From JBBDMX01 sp040878035 (GTDB lineage Bacteria; Planctomycetota; Phycisphaerae; Phycisphaerales; Phycisphaeraceae): a stretch of 64,000 nt of DNA. Where the stretch lies: assembly GCA_040878035.1 (NCBI GenBank), contig JBBDMX010000093.1:1-64000 (forward strand). Direction: 5' to 3'. Each line of letters begins with the position of its first letter. Position 1 is the stretch's first letter. The notes beneath the pieces were generated by a model. The model saw only the letters and a program-made list of their open reading frames with translations, made no database searches and was not told where the DNA came from. Made by a program: the position numbers and the translations under genes. This document shows positions 34,077 to 42,888 of the stretch, piece by piece.

Positions 34077-35309
34077 ATGAACACGGCTTGGACCACGCTG
34101 GAGGTGGATGCGCTGCTCACATCGCCGACGCTTCTTGACGACCCGTATCCGGTGTTTCATCGGCTGCGGCGTGAAGCGCCCGTCGCATGGAGCGAGGCGT
34201 GGGGCTGCTGGATCGTCACGCGCTACGACGACGTATCGGCCATTCTGCAGGATCACGCGCGGTTCTCCAGCTTTGGCCGGGTGACCAACGTGATTCGCCG
34301 CAGTCTGCCCGCCGGTGAGTTGGCGCAGCTTCAGCCCTTGATCAGTCATTACTCGCGCGGGTTGATCAATGTCGATCCTCCTGACCACACGCGCATCCGC
34401 CGGTTGGTGCAGCAGACCTTTCTGCCGCGAACGCTGGATCGCCTCAAGCCGCACGTGCAGGCGATCGTGAAGGAGTTGCTCGATGACGCCAGCGCCAACA
34501 GGCAGATGGACGTCGTGCGCGACCTGGCGTACCCCCTGCCGGTGACGGTGATCGCCGAGTTGATGGGCATCCCGGCGGAAGAGCGGGACCAGTTCAAGCG
34601 CTGGTCGGGTCAGATCGTGGAGTTTCAGGCCACGCCGCGGATTTCCGCCGACGTAGTGGGCCGCTCGCAGAAAGCGCTGCTGGAACTGCGGGCCTACTTC
34701 CGTGACATCTGCGTGCAGCGGCGCGCCGAGCCCCGGGAAGACCTCATCAGTCTGCTGGTGCAGGCCGAGGATGCCGGCGACCGGCTGACGGAGGAAGAAC
34801 TGCTATCGACCTGCGTATCGATCCTCATCGGCGGGCACGAGACGACGACCAACCTGATCACGACGGCCCTGTGGGCGCTGCTGAACCACCCGGAGCAGAT
34901 GCGCGCTCTGCGCGAGGATGAATCGCTCATCGGCGGCGCGGTCGAGGAGTTTCTGCGCTACGAAGCGCCGCTCCAGCGGCTGGGCCGTGTGGCAATGCAG
35001 GATGTCGCGCTGCGCGGCCAAGCGGTGAAGCAAGGGCAAACCGTGCTGCTCATGCTCGGCGCCGCCAATCGCGACCCGGCGCAATTCCCCGACCCCGACC
35101 GCCTGGACATCCGCCGGCAACCCAATCGCCACGTCGCCTTCGGCTACGGCGTGCACTTCTGCTTGGGCGCCGGGCTGGCGCGGCTCGAAGCGCCCATCGC
35201 CATCAACACCATGCTTCAGCGAATGCCCAACCTCGCATCCCAGACGTCCCGACTGCAATGGCAGCCTGGAGTGTTCCGCGCGCCCGTGGCCCTGCCGGTG
35301 AGTTTCTAA
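34077..35309 (+). CDS. Cytochrome P450
   Basis: 410 residues, the normal size of soluble bacterial P450s. DDPYPVFHRLR near the N-terminus, DPPDHTRIRRLV (C-helix region), I-helix oxygen-binding IGGHETTTN, K-helix ExxR in EEFLRYE, and heme loop FGYGVHFCLG with the axial Cys (C362). ATG 34077 is 9 bases after AAGGAG; TTG at 34071 is too close. No ferredoxin or reductase gene lies in the window, so electrons must come from elsewhere. It follows the dehydratase by 18 bases and abuts the next gene. Its substrate is unknown. Confidence 0.92.
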   Translation: MNTAWTTLEVDALLTSPTLLDDPYPVFHRLRREAPVAWSEAWGCWIVTRYDDVSAILQDHARFSSFGRVTNVIRRSLPAGELAQLQPLISHYSRGLINVDPPDHTRIRRLVQQTFLPRTLDRLKPHVQAIVKELLDDASANRQMDVVRDLAYPLPVTVIAELMGIPAEERDQFKRWSGQIVEFQATPRISADVVGRSQKALLELRAYFRDICVQRRAEPREDLISLLVQAEDAGDRLTEEELLSTCVSILIGGHETTTNLITTALWALLNHPEQMRALREDESLIGGAVEEFLRYEAPLQRLGRVAMQDVALRGQAVKQGQTVLLMLGAANRDPAQFPDPDRLDIRRQPNRHVAFGYGVHFCLGAGLARLEAPIAINTMLQRMPNLASQTSRLQWQPGVFRAPVALPVSF

Positions 35310-37871
35310 ATGGAAAGATCCACGCGAGAAAGCAGAACGATGGGTAACTCAAGCATCGCGGCCCGTTCGAGGATCGATCGCCGCCATGTCCAGCGATGGG
35401 TGAGCCTTGGCATGGCCTTGACGTTGCTGCTGGCCGGCAGAACGTGGGTACTGGCGGTGCAGGAAGCGCCGGCCGAAGCGACGGCGGAAGCGGCGACCTG
35501 GCGGTGGTTTGCTCCGCCGACCGTTGCGACGCCGGGAGACAATCCAGCAGCGCGCATGATCATCTATGAAGGGGCACAGCCGGCCAACCTGGACGCCTGG
35601 ACGTTGATCAAGCCCGACGATCAAGGCTGGCTACCGGCAGCGCGTGGCGCGTACCTTGCGGCACAGGTTTACCTGGACCAACCGCGCGTGATGATGCTTC
35701 AGGCCTCGGGCAACAGCGCCGCGTACATAAACGGCCATCCGCGCCTGGGCGACCATACGCTGCCCGTGTTTCTAAGGAAGGGTGAGAACATACTGCTCGT
35801 TCGTGCCGGCGGCACCAGGGTGAGAGCAGTGCTTTCGCCGCCGTCGGCGGACGCCTTCTTCAACCCCGCCGATCCGACCATGCCCGACGGCGTTGCCGGC
35901 CAACCCCTGGATGCCTGGGCGGCGCTGCCGGTGATCAACGCCACTACCGACACCGTGAAGGACCTGGCGATTCGCGTACAAGGCCCGGGCATGCAGACCA
36001 CGGTCACGTCCGTCACACCAATAGCGCCGCTGAGTGTGTACAAGGCACGGCTGCATGTCAGAAGCCAGGGGCTGCTGGCCCAAGGCCCGATTCCGCTGAC
36101 GCTTGAACTGGTCCGGCTGGCGGGGGCCACCGCGACGACGGTGGCGACCAGCGCGATCACGCTGGAGGTGGTCAAGCCCGGCGACCCCTATCGCCGGACG
36201 TTCATCAGCCACATCGACGACAGCGTGCAGTATTTCGCGGTTCGGCCCGCCATCGGCGGCCCGGCCGCGCGTCCGCCGGCTCTGACCTTGGCGCTGCACG
36301 GCGCGGGTGTGGAAGCCATTGGTCTGGCGCGGGCCTATGCTCCCAATGCGTGGATGACCTTGGTGGCGCCGACGAATCGCAGGCCGTATGGCTTTAACTG
36401 GGAAGACTGGGGCCGGCTCGATGCGCTGGAAGTGCTCGAACTGGCGCAAGCGGAATTCCGCCATGATCCCACTCGCGTGTATCTCACCGGCCACTCGATG
36501 GGCGGGCACGGCACGTGGATTCTGGGCACGCTCTATCCCGATCGCTTTGCGGCGCTGGGGCCTTCGGCGGCCTGGGTCAGCCACTGGTCGTACCGGGGCA
36601 GTGTTTTGCCCCCACCCGCCACGCCATTCAAGACGCTGATGCGCCGACTGACCTACGCCAGCGATCCGCTGCCGCTGATTCACAACATGGAGCATGTAGG
36701 CATCTACCTGCTGCACGGCGGCGCCGACAACAACGTCCGTCCCAGCCAGGCGCACATCATGGTCGAGGCGCTCAAGCCGTTTCATCGCAACTGGGTCTAC
36801 CACGAGGAACCCAACGCCGGACACTGGTGGTCTGATGAGCGCGGCGACGGTGGCGCGACTTGCCTTACCTGGCCAGCCAAGCTCGACTTCCTGGCGCGGA
36901 ACGCCCTGCCTCGCAGCGACATGGTGCAACATGTGCGATTCACCACGCCCAGTCCCGGCGTGGCGCCACGGTCCTTCTGGGTCACCGTGGAGCAGCAGCA
37001 GCGGATGATGGACTACAGCACGGTTGACCTGCATCGCCGGGTGAATCAGCATCACATCATGGGAACGACGAACAACGTAAAGCGGCTGAGCCTGGACGTC
37101 CGGGATCTTGTGGGTGATCAGCCCGTAACGATAGAACTCGATGCTCAGACCCTTGATCCAGTGGCATTGCCCCAGCCTGAAGGCAAGATCCATCTGTCGC
37201 GCGGCGTAGACGGAAACTGGACCCTGGTGGGACCGGTGAGCCCCGGTGAGAAGAACGCGCGGCGATACGGCCCCATCAAGGATGCTTTGCGGCACCGCCT
37301 CCTGCTGGTCTACGGCACTGCCGGGAGCGATGAGGAGAACCAGTGGGCACTGACACGCGCCCGGCTCGATGCCGAGCGGTTCTGGTTCAGCGGCAACGCG
37401 GCCCTGGAGGTGATTGCCGACGTCGCATTTGATGCGACGACAACGCGCGATCGCGATGTCATCCTCTACGGCCACGGGCAGATGAATACGGCGTGGACCC
37501 CGCTGTTGTCCGGCTCCCCCGTGCAGGTGAGCCGCAGTAAAGTCACCATCGGAAATCGCACGCTCGATGGCGATGACCTGGCGTGCATGTTTCTGCGGCC
37601 GCGTCCCGATAGCGACACCGCCTGCGTTTTCGCGATGACTGGCACCGGCGAGCTGGGCATGCGCCTGGCCAATGAGTTGCAGTGGTTCTACCCGTTTGGC
37701 CCGTATCCCGATGTGTATGTCGCCCAGGCGTCGCGACAATCGCTGCAGGGCCAGGACCGCCTGGCCGGATTCTTCGGCATGGACTGGAGCGTGGAGCGCG
37801 GCGAATTCGTCTGGGACGCACCGGTACCCACGCCCGCACCAGAGCACGCACCGCCGCCGGCCACGCCTTGA
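35310..37871 (+). CDS. Secreted prolyl-oligopeptidase-like alpha/beta hydrolase
   Basis: 853 residues. A positively charged start (RRHVQRW) and hydrophobic stretch VSLGMALTLLLAG (about 30-42) suggest export. After a beta-rich N-terminal region (about 55-290) comes an alpha/beta-hydrolase core with LTGHSMGGHG (nucleophile Ser near 396), a DNNVRPSQAH acid region and PNAGHWWSDE supplying His. The C-terminal 300 residues are again beta-rich. Such planctomycetal enzymes are annotated as prolyl oligopeptidase or carbohydrate esterase; I cannot choose. ATG 35310 touches the P450 stop; ATG 35340 is an alternative. Confidence 0.75.
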   Translation: MERSTRESRTMGNSSIAARSRIDRRHVQRWVSLGMALTLLLAGRTWVLAVQEAPAEATAEAATWRWFAPPTVATPGDNPAARMIIYEGAQPANLDAWTLIKPDDQGWLPAARGAYLAAQVYLDQPRVMMLQASGNSAAYINGHPRLGDHTLPVFLRKGENILLVRAGGTRVRAVLSPPSADAFFNPADPTMPDGVAGQPLDAWAALPVINATTDTVKDLAIRVQGPGMQTTVTSVTPIAPLSVYKARLHVRSQGLLAQGPIPLTLELVRLAGATATTVATSAITLEVVKPGDPYRRTFISHIDDSVQYFAVRPAIGGPAARPPALTLALHGAGVEAIGLARAYAPNAWMTLVAPTNRRPYGFNWEDWGRLDALEVLELAQAEFRHDPTRVYLTGHSMGGHGTWILGTLYPDRFAALGPSAAWVSHWSYRGSVLPPPATPFKTLMRRLTYASDPLPLIHNMEHVGIYLLHGGADNNVRPSQAHIMVEALKPFHRNWVYHEEPNAGHWWSDERGDGGATCLTWPAKLDFLARNALPRSDMVQHVRFTTPSPGVAPRSFWVTVEQQQRMMDYSTVDLHRRVNQHHIMGTTNNVKRLSLDVRDLVGDQPVTIELDAQTLDPVALPQPEGKIHLSRGVDGNWTLVGPVSPGEKNARRYGPIKDALRHRLLLVYGTAGSDEENQWALTRARLDAERFWFSGNAALEVIADVAFDATTTRDRDVILYGHGQMNTAWTPLLSGSPVQVSRSKVTIGNRTLDGDDLACMFLRPRPDSDTACVFAMTGTGELGMRLANELQWFYPFGPYPDVYVAQASRQSLQGQDRLAGFFGMDWSVERGEFVWDAPVPTPAPEHAPPPATP

Positions 37872-37885
37872 GCAAGGAAGACAGC

Positions 37886-39307
37886 ATGCCGATGCAAAAC
37901 GCCAGTAGTAGTGCCACCGCGCCCCAGCCCACCGTGACGGTGCCTTGGGATGAGCCCGTCGATCCCGACTACCAGCACGCCTCGTACGCGGCGCGAGAGC
38001 ATTTCTGCGACATGAAATTCGGGCTGCGCATTCATTTCTACGTGAGCAGTCAGATCGGCGCCAAACTGGGGTCGTGGTGGCTCTATGAACACCCGCTGGC
38101 GGAACAAGCCCAGTACCACCAGCTCTACAGGACTTTCAACCCCACGGGCTACGATGCGGACGAGTGGGTGCGGATGATGGTGGACGGAGGTTGCCGATAC
38201 TTCACCTTCGTCAGCAAACATCACGATGGTTTTGCCCTCTGGGATACCAAGACACGCGTGCGGCGGCGCACGGTGTTCACCGGCACCCGCCCCCGTGCCG
38301 GGCAGAGCGAACCGTGCGACTTGGCATACAGCGTGATGGAGTCGCCCTTTGGTCGTGACATCATGCGCGAGTTGGTGGAGGCCAGTCGCCGCGCCGGGCT
38401 GGGCGTCGGTCTGTACTTCTCGCACTGGGACTGGTATGACGCGGACTTCCGCTGGAGCGGTATCGGCGAGGTGGCCTACGAGGACGGCTTTGCCGCGGGG
38501 AGTGATCCGGCGGGCTACGCGCGGTTCCTGGGGCGCTATCGCCAGCAGATTCGCGAAATCTGCACTGGCTTTGGGCCGCTGGACCTGATCGAGTGGGATT
38601 GCGAGCCGCGCGGCACCTACGAGGCGTTCCGGGCACGAGGCATCCGCGACTGGACGCTGCTCTGGCCGGACATCAAACCGATCATCAAGATGGCCCGGCG
38701 ACTTCAACCCGACGCCCTGTTCCGCGAACGCGGCATCGGCGCCTACGGTGACTTTCATACGCCCGAATGGCAGATTCCCAAGAACGCCGACCCCACCTCC
38801 GAAAGCCAAGGCGTGCACCTGTGGCAGGTGATCTATCCGTGCTTCGAGGAATCCCCCTCGTGGATGCTCGACAAGCTCATTGACGTGGTCGCCAAAGGCG
38901 GCAATCTTCAGTTGGGCTTTCTCCCGGGGCCGGATGGCCGATTCAGCACCTACCACCAGGAATGCCTGCGCTACCTGGGCGACTGGTTGAAGGTCAACGG
39001 CGAGGCGATCTACTGCACCCGCCCGCGCTCCAATGGCGTGTGGGGCGAGGGTGATCTAGTACGCTTCACGCGCTCCAAGGATGAGCGTACCCTCTATGCG
39101 ATCGCGCTGGCCTGGCCGGGGACGCAACTGCCGCTGCGCTCGGTGCAACCGGCGCCGGGATCGCGCATCGGACTGCTGGGAACGCAGCGGGACCTGCCAT
39201 GGCGTGCCGCCGATACTGGTATCGTCATTGATCTGCCCGCGGATCTACAGTCCGAAACGGCGCGGGCGTGCCGGCAGGCGTTCGCGTTTCGCATCACAAT
39301 GACCTAG
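37886..39307 (+). CDS. GH29-like alpha-L-fucosidase
   Basis: 473 residues. The GH29 barrel signatures are visible: MKFGLRIHFYVS (near 38), YFTFVSKHHDGFALWDTKT (about 102-120), LGVGLYFSHWDWYD, DLIEWDCEP with the candidate nucleophile Asp, and KGGNLQLGFLPGPDG matching the usual KGGNxLLNxGPxxDG. It would release fucose or a similar deoxyhexose from glycans. No signal peptide is obvious, so it may act inside the cell on imported oligosaccharides. ATG 37886 follows AAGGAAG. Confidence 0.85.
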   Translation: MPMQNASSSATAPQPTVTVPWDEPVDPDYQHASYAAREHFCDMKFGLRIHFYVSSQIGAKLGSWWLYEHPLAEQAQYHQLYRTFNPTGYDADEWVRMMVDGGCRYFTFVSKHHDGFALWDTKTRVRRRTVFTGTRPRAGQSEPCDLAYSVMESPFGRDIMRELVEASRRAGLGVGLYFSHWDWYDADFRWSGIGEVAYEDGFAAGSDPAGYARFLGRYRQQIREICTGFGPLDLIEWDCEPRGTYEAFRARGIRDWTLLWPDIKPIIKMARRLQPDALFRERGIGAYGDFHTPEWQIPKNADPTSESQGVHLWQVIYPCFEESPSWMLDKLIDVVAKGGNLQLGFLPGPDGRFSTYHQECLRYLGDWLKVNGEAIYCTRPRSNGVWGEGDLVRFTRSKDERTLYAIALAWPGTQLPLRSVQPAPGSRIGLLGTQRDLPWRAADTGIVIDLPADLQSETARACRQAFAFRITMT

Positions 39308-39338
39308 AGCCAACGTTTCGCCTCCAAGGCGCGGCGGC

Positions 39339-40898
39339 ATGAGCAGTAGCACTCTACAGACAGGAACGTCCCGCATGGAGATGGTCACGCAACGTCGCGA
39401 TCCGCACACTGGCCAAGCGTTCACTTGCCCCAAGACGATTGACCCGGCGCACGCCGCCTTGGTCGTGATCGACGCCTGGGCCTATCACTGGTGTATCACC
39501 TGGTGCGGACTGGCCGGTGGACGGCTCTTACGCCTGGACCATGCCCTGGGGGCGGCGCGGCAACTGGGCTTTACCATCGTGCACTGCCCGACGGATTTCA
39601 TTCACCCCTACCTGACGAAGCCGCAACGGCAGCGCATGGCGGCCCTGCCGCGGATGCCGCTGCCCGGCGCCGCCGCCAAGGCGCCCCCCTTCCCCGAGGG
39701 CGAAGCCGGACCACGCAGCCAAGGCTGTCTGTGCAGCGGCACGCACATGTGCATACCTAACTACGGCGGCGGAGGCATCGACCCGCGCATCACCATCGCC
39801 GACGACGACCTGATCTGCGCCGACGGCGTCGAGCTGTTCACATGGTGCAAGAGGCATGACATCACGCACCTGGTCTACACCGGTTTTGCCACCAATATCT
39901 GCCTGACGGGTAAGCCCGAGGGCCTGCTGGCCATGGTGGGCGCCGGCCTCGACTGCGTGTTCGCCCGCGACATGACCGAGGCGCACGGGACCAATACCGG
40001 CGCCGCCTCGGCGAACCGCTATACAGCCGCGTGTGTCGCCCACGTCGAAAAGCATGTCGCGCCCACGATCGATCTGGTGTCGGAACTGCGCCGCGCCGAC
40101 CGCTGGGACGATGCCGCGATCGTGGATCCGCTGCGCATCGTGCCCTGGGGCTTTGCCGATCGGCCCTGCTGCTTTGATCGATCTGTCAACGTGTCGATGA
40201 CGTTTCCACTAGACGCACGAGCAACCCTGCACTACACGCTTGACAGGAGCGAACCGACGCCGCAATCGCCGCGCTATGTCGAGCCGCTCGTGCTGGAGGA
40301 TTCGGCGGTGGTGCGTGCGGCGGCATTTGTGGAGGGACGGCAGCGCAGTTTGCCGACGGAATGTCACTACCTGTTGCGTTCGCCGGCGCCGCCGTTGCCG
40401 GAGGTGTCTCTGTCGGACCTGGCGCCGGCCAAAATGCTCATGGCCAACTGGATCGAATGGTGGAGCGACCAGGCCAAGGGTTCGGACCCGCCGCCGCAAA
40501 CAAACCTGGCATATTCGGGCGCGCCGCTGACGCTGCGCGGGGTGCGCTACGCGCGGGGCATGGGCGTGGCGGCGCCGGCGGAGTTGATCTATGCCGTGCC
40601 TCCCGAATGCGATCGCTTCGTGGCGCAGGTGGGACTGGATGAGGCGGTGCTGCTGCGCGACCTGGCGCGCGGGCTTGGCGCGCATCTGGCGGCACGCTTC
40701 CGTGTGTTCGCCGACGGCCATGAGCTGGCCGCCAGTCCGATCATGCGTCTGGGCACGCCGCCCTGGCCATTCGATGTGACGCTTCCTTTGGGCAGCCGCG
40801 TCATCAGCCTGATCGTGACCCCGGCTGGCGACAGCGCCCTGGCCCACCATGCCAACTGGGTTGACGCGGGATTCATTCGCTCGGTGGCGGGGGCATAG
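39339..40898 (+). CDS. Isochorismatase-family hydrolase fused to chitobiase-C-like and NPCBM-like domains
   Basis: 519 residues. Residues 30-250 are an isochorismatase/nicotinamidase-type hydrolase: catalytic Asp in LVVIDAW (D45) and nucleophile Cys in GFATNIC (C188). Residues about 285-350 look like the chitobiase/hexosaminidase C-terminal domain (LHYTLDRSEPTPQSPRY...VVRAAAF). Residues about 375-515 resemble NPCBM (LRGVRYARGMGV ... HANWVDAGFI), as in the protein at 46749-47966. A cysteine hydrolase attached to carbohydrate-binding-type modules is unusual; a role on amide-bearing glycans can only be guessed. No signal peptide. Confidence 0.75.
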   Translation: MSSSTLQTGTSRMEMVTQRRDPHTGQAFTCPKTIDPAHAALVVIDAWAYHWCITWCGLAGGRLLRLDHALGAARQLGFTIVHCPTDFIHPYLTKPQRQRMAALPRMPLPGAAAKAPPFPEGEAGPRSQGCLCSGTHMCIPNYGGGGIDPRITIADDDLICADGVELFTWCKRHDITHLVYTGFATNICLTGKPEGLLAMVGAGLDCVFARDMTEAHGTNTGAASANRYTAACVAHVEKHVAPTIDLVSELRRADRWDDAAIVDPLRIVPWGFADRPCCFDRSVNVSMTFPLDARATLHYTLDRSEPTPQSPRYVEPLVLEDSAVVRAAAFVEGRQRSLPTECHYLLRSPAPPLPEVSLSDLAPAKMLMANWIEWWSDQAKGSDPPPQTNLAYSGAPLTLRGVRYARGMGVAAPAELIYAVPPECDRFVAQVGLDEAVLLRDLARGLGAHLAARFRVFADGHELAASPIMRLGTPPWPFDVTLPLGSRVISLIVTPAGDSALAHHANWVDAGFIRSVAGA

Positions 40899-40953
40899 GT
40901 GCACGCACCTCCGACATCGTTGTGCACACAGTAGCCAGCGTGTTGGATGGCTG

Positions 40954-41892
40954 TTATGCGCCAGGCATCTTCGCTGCGCCGGCGATGCGTGCCACGCCGC
41001 CGGCGACGCCGACGGTGACGTGGGCCATACTGGCGTAGTTGAGCGTGTCGGGCGTGTCCGTGGGGCGGTGATAATGGGGATTGCGGAAAAAGCTGGTGTC
41101 GGTGAGCATCATGGCGGGGAAGCCCAGGTCCCAGAACGGGCCGTGGTCGGAGAGACGGATTTCATGGACGATCTGGGGCAGAGCGATGGCAAACAGCCGG
41201 AAACGCGAGATCCGCTTAAAGCCGCGGCGGAAGGGCCAGAGCAGGCCGGCGGAGGGCAGGTTGCTCACGGCGGCGAGGAAGTTGCCGCGCCGCGGCAGGA
41301 GCCAGCGCAGAGGCCGCGGGATCAAGGGGGGCGCCTGCTGACTGGCGGGAGCGTCGGTGTAATAGCCCACCATTTCCAGGCACAGCATGCCGACGATGGC
41401 CTCGCCGCGCTGGCGGCATTGGCCGGCATACACCTGGCTGCCCATGGTCTGGCTGTAGAAGTGCGGCGGCTCCTCGTTGGCAAAGGCCACGAAGCGCAGC
41501 GTCCGCCGCGCGGACACTCCATTCAGCAGGCGGGCGACTTCGATGAGCATGGCGACGGCGGAGGCGTTGTCATCGGCGCCTGGAGTCTCAGGCACGGTGT
41601 CGTAATGGGCGCCGAGAATGACGATCTGCTCGGGCCGGCGCGTGCCCTGGTGCTCGACGACAAGGTTGACCGCCTGCTGATCGCCCACGGGATAGGTCTG
41701 CCGCTCGACTGATTCACCTAGGGCCGTCAACTCACGCTCGATGTAGCCCGCCGCGGCCTCCATGGACGATGGCCGGCCCATGTGGCGCGGACCGATCAGC
41801 CCGGCCAGGCGGTCAACGTGGGCGCGCAAGCGTGTCTCAATGGCGGCGAGATCTGAATCGCAGATACGACGCATGCAGACATGGTAATGCAC
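40954..41892 (-). CDS. M28-family zinc aminopeptidase-like protein
   Basis: 312 residues from GTG 41892; ATG 41874 is an alternative. Zinc-site motifs are GAHYDTV (H and first ligand), GADDNASAVA (bridging Asp), FANEEPP (general base and ligand Glu), and the late H of YHRPTDT. CLEMVGYY supplies a further acid. No secretion signal is apparent. Final gene of the long minus-strand block, after the nucleoside hydrolase. Confidence 0.85.
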   Translation of the reverse strand: MHYHVCMRRICDSDLAAIETRLRAHVDRLAGLIGPRHMGRPSSMEAAAGYIERELTALGESVERQTYPVGDQQAVNLVVEHQGTRRPEQIVILGAHYDTVPETPGADDNASAVAMLIEVARLLNGVSARRTLRFVAFANEEPPHFYSQTMGSQVYAGQCRQRGEAIVGMLCLEMVGYYTDAPASQQAPPLIPRPLRWLLPRRGNFLAAVSNLPSAGLLWPFRRGFKRISRFRLFAIALPQIVHEIRLSDHGPFWDLGFPAMMLTDTSFFRNPHYHRPTDTPDTLNYASMAHVTVGVAGGVARIAGAAKMPGA

Positions 41893-41928
41893 CCACGGGA
41901 TCGGATGCTAAGCCGCGAGCGGCTGGCG

Positions 41929-42864
41929 TCAGCTTCCGGTCAGCGTGCGGTGGTACAGGTCGCTGATCGCGGGGAGGTCCAGGTCGGTGCTGACCAGGGC
42001 GTTGGGATCGCCGCTGACGGGCATGGTCAGGCCGCGCGTATACGTCCCGGCGGCTTCCACGCGGACGCACTTGGGCTTGGTCGCGATCAGCGCCGGTTGG
42101 CCGACCCAGAGGATCGGCGCCAGGTCGTACATCACCGGGCCGGGCTTCCAGCTCTGGTGCGGCGCCCACTTGTCGATGCACAGGCACAGCAGGCGCGTCA
42201 GCTCACTGTCGTGCGCCCGCAGGCGCTGCACGTCATCGGGCATCAACACGAAGCGGCGCGTGACGCTCCAGGTGCCCATGAAGATCGGCACGCCCGACGC
42301 CAGCACATCATGGGCCGCGGCCACGTCCTGCACGATGTTGTGCTCGGCGCGGAGCAGCTCGGTCTCGCCGCCCATCAGGGCGATGGCCTTGATCTGGCCC
42401 GCCAGGTCGGAGCGCTTCTTCAGGGCCGCGGCGATGTTGGTCAGTTGCCCGATGCACACCAGCGTCAGTTGCCCAGGCATGCCCCGCACCATGCGGATGA
42501 TCATGTCCACCGCGTGCTCGGCGACGGGTGCGTAACGCTGGCGTTCCTCCGGCGTCACCACGTCGCAATGATTGAGCTTGCCGGGACCGCTGTAGCGGGC
42601 AAACACCTCAGCGGTCTGCGGCGACAGGGGCCGCGCCGAGCCCGCGGCCACGGGCACGTTCGCCGCGCCGGCGGCATCGAGCACCTTGCGCACCAGCCGC
42701 GCACGATCCTCCGGCTGCCAGCCCACCGTCGTCACGCCGCGCAGGTCCACGCGGCCCCACCGCGCGGCAAAAGCAATCGCCAGGACGTCGTCCACATCGT
42801 CGCCGGCGTCGGTGTCAATCAGGATCGGCACAGGGGCCGCGGCATGGCTCGTATCGTCGCTCAT
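41929..42864 (-). CDS. Inosine/uridine-preferring nucleoside hydrolase family protein
   Basis: 311 residues. The calcium-binding IDTDAGDDVDD (16-26) is the family signature, close to the usual DTDPGxDDxxA. LVCIGQLTNIAAAL and IKAIALMGGE are the matching middle blocks, and VMYDLAPIL carries the late acidic ligand. It should cleave N-ribosidic bonds of nucleosides. Neither upstream nor downstream neighbour explains its role. Confidence 0.87.
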   Translation of the reverse strand: MSDDTSHAAAPVPILIDTDAGDDVDDVLAIAFAARWGRVDLRGVTTVGWQPEDRARLVRKVLDAAGAANVPVAAGSARPLSPQTAEVFARYSGPGKLNHCDVVTPEERQRYAPVAEHAVDMIIRMVRGMPGQLTLVCIGQLTNIAAALKKRSDLAGQIKAIALMGGETELLRAEHNIVQDVAAAHDVLASGVPIFMGTWSVTRRFVLMPDDVQRLRAHDSELTRLLCLCIDKWAPHQSWKPGPVMYDLAPILWVGQPALIATKPKCVRVEAAGTYTRGLTMPVSGDPNALVSTDLDLPAISDLYHRTLTGS

Positions 42865-42888
42865 GGATGGGACCGGGGAGGAAGGGCG

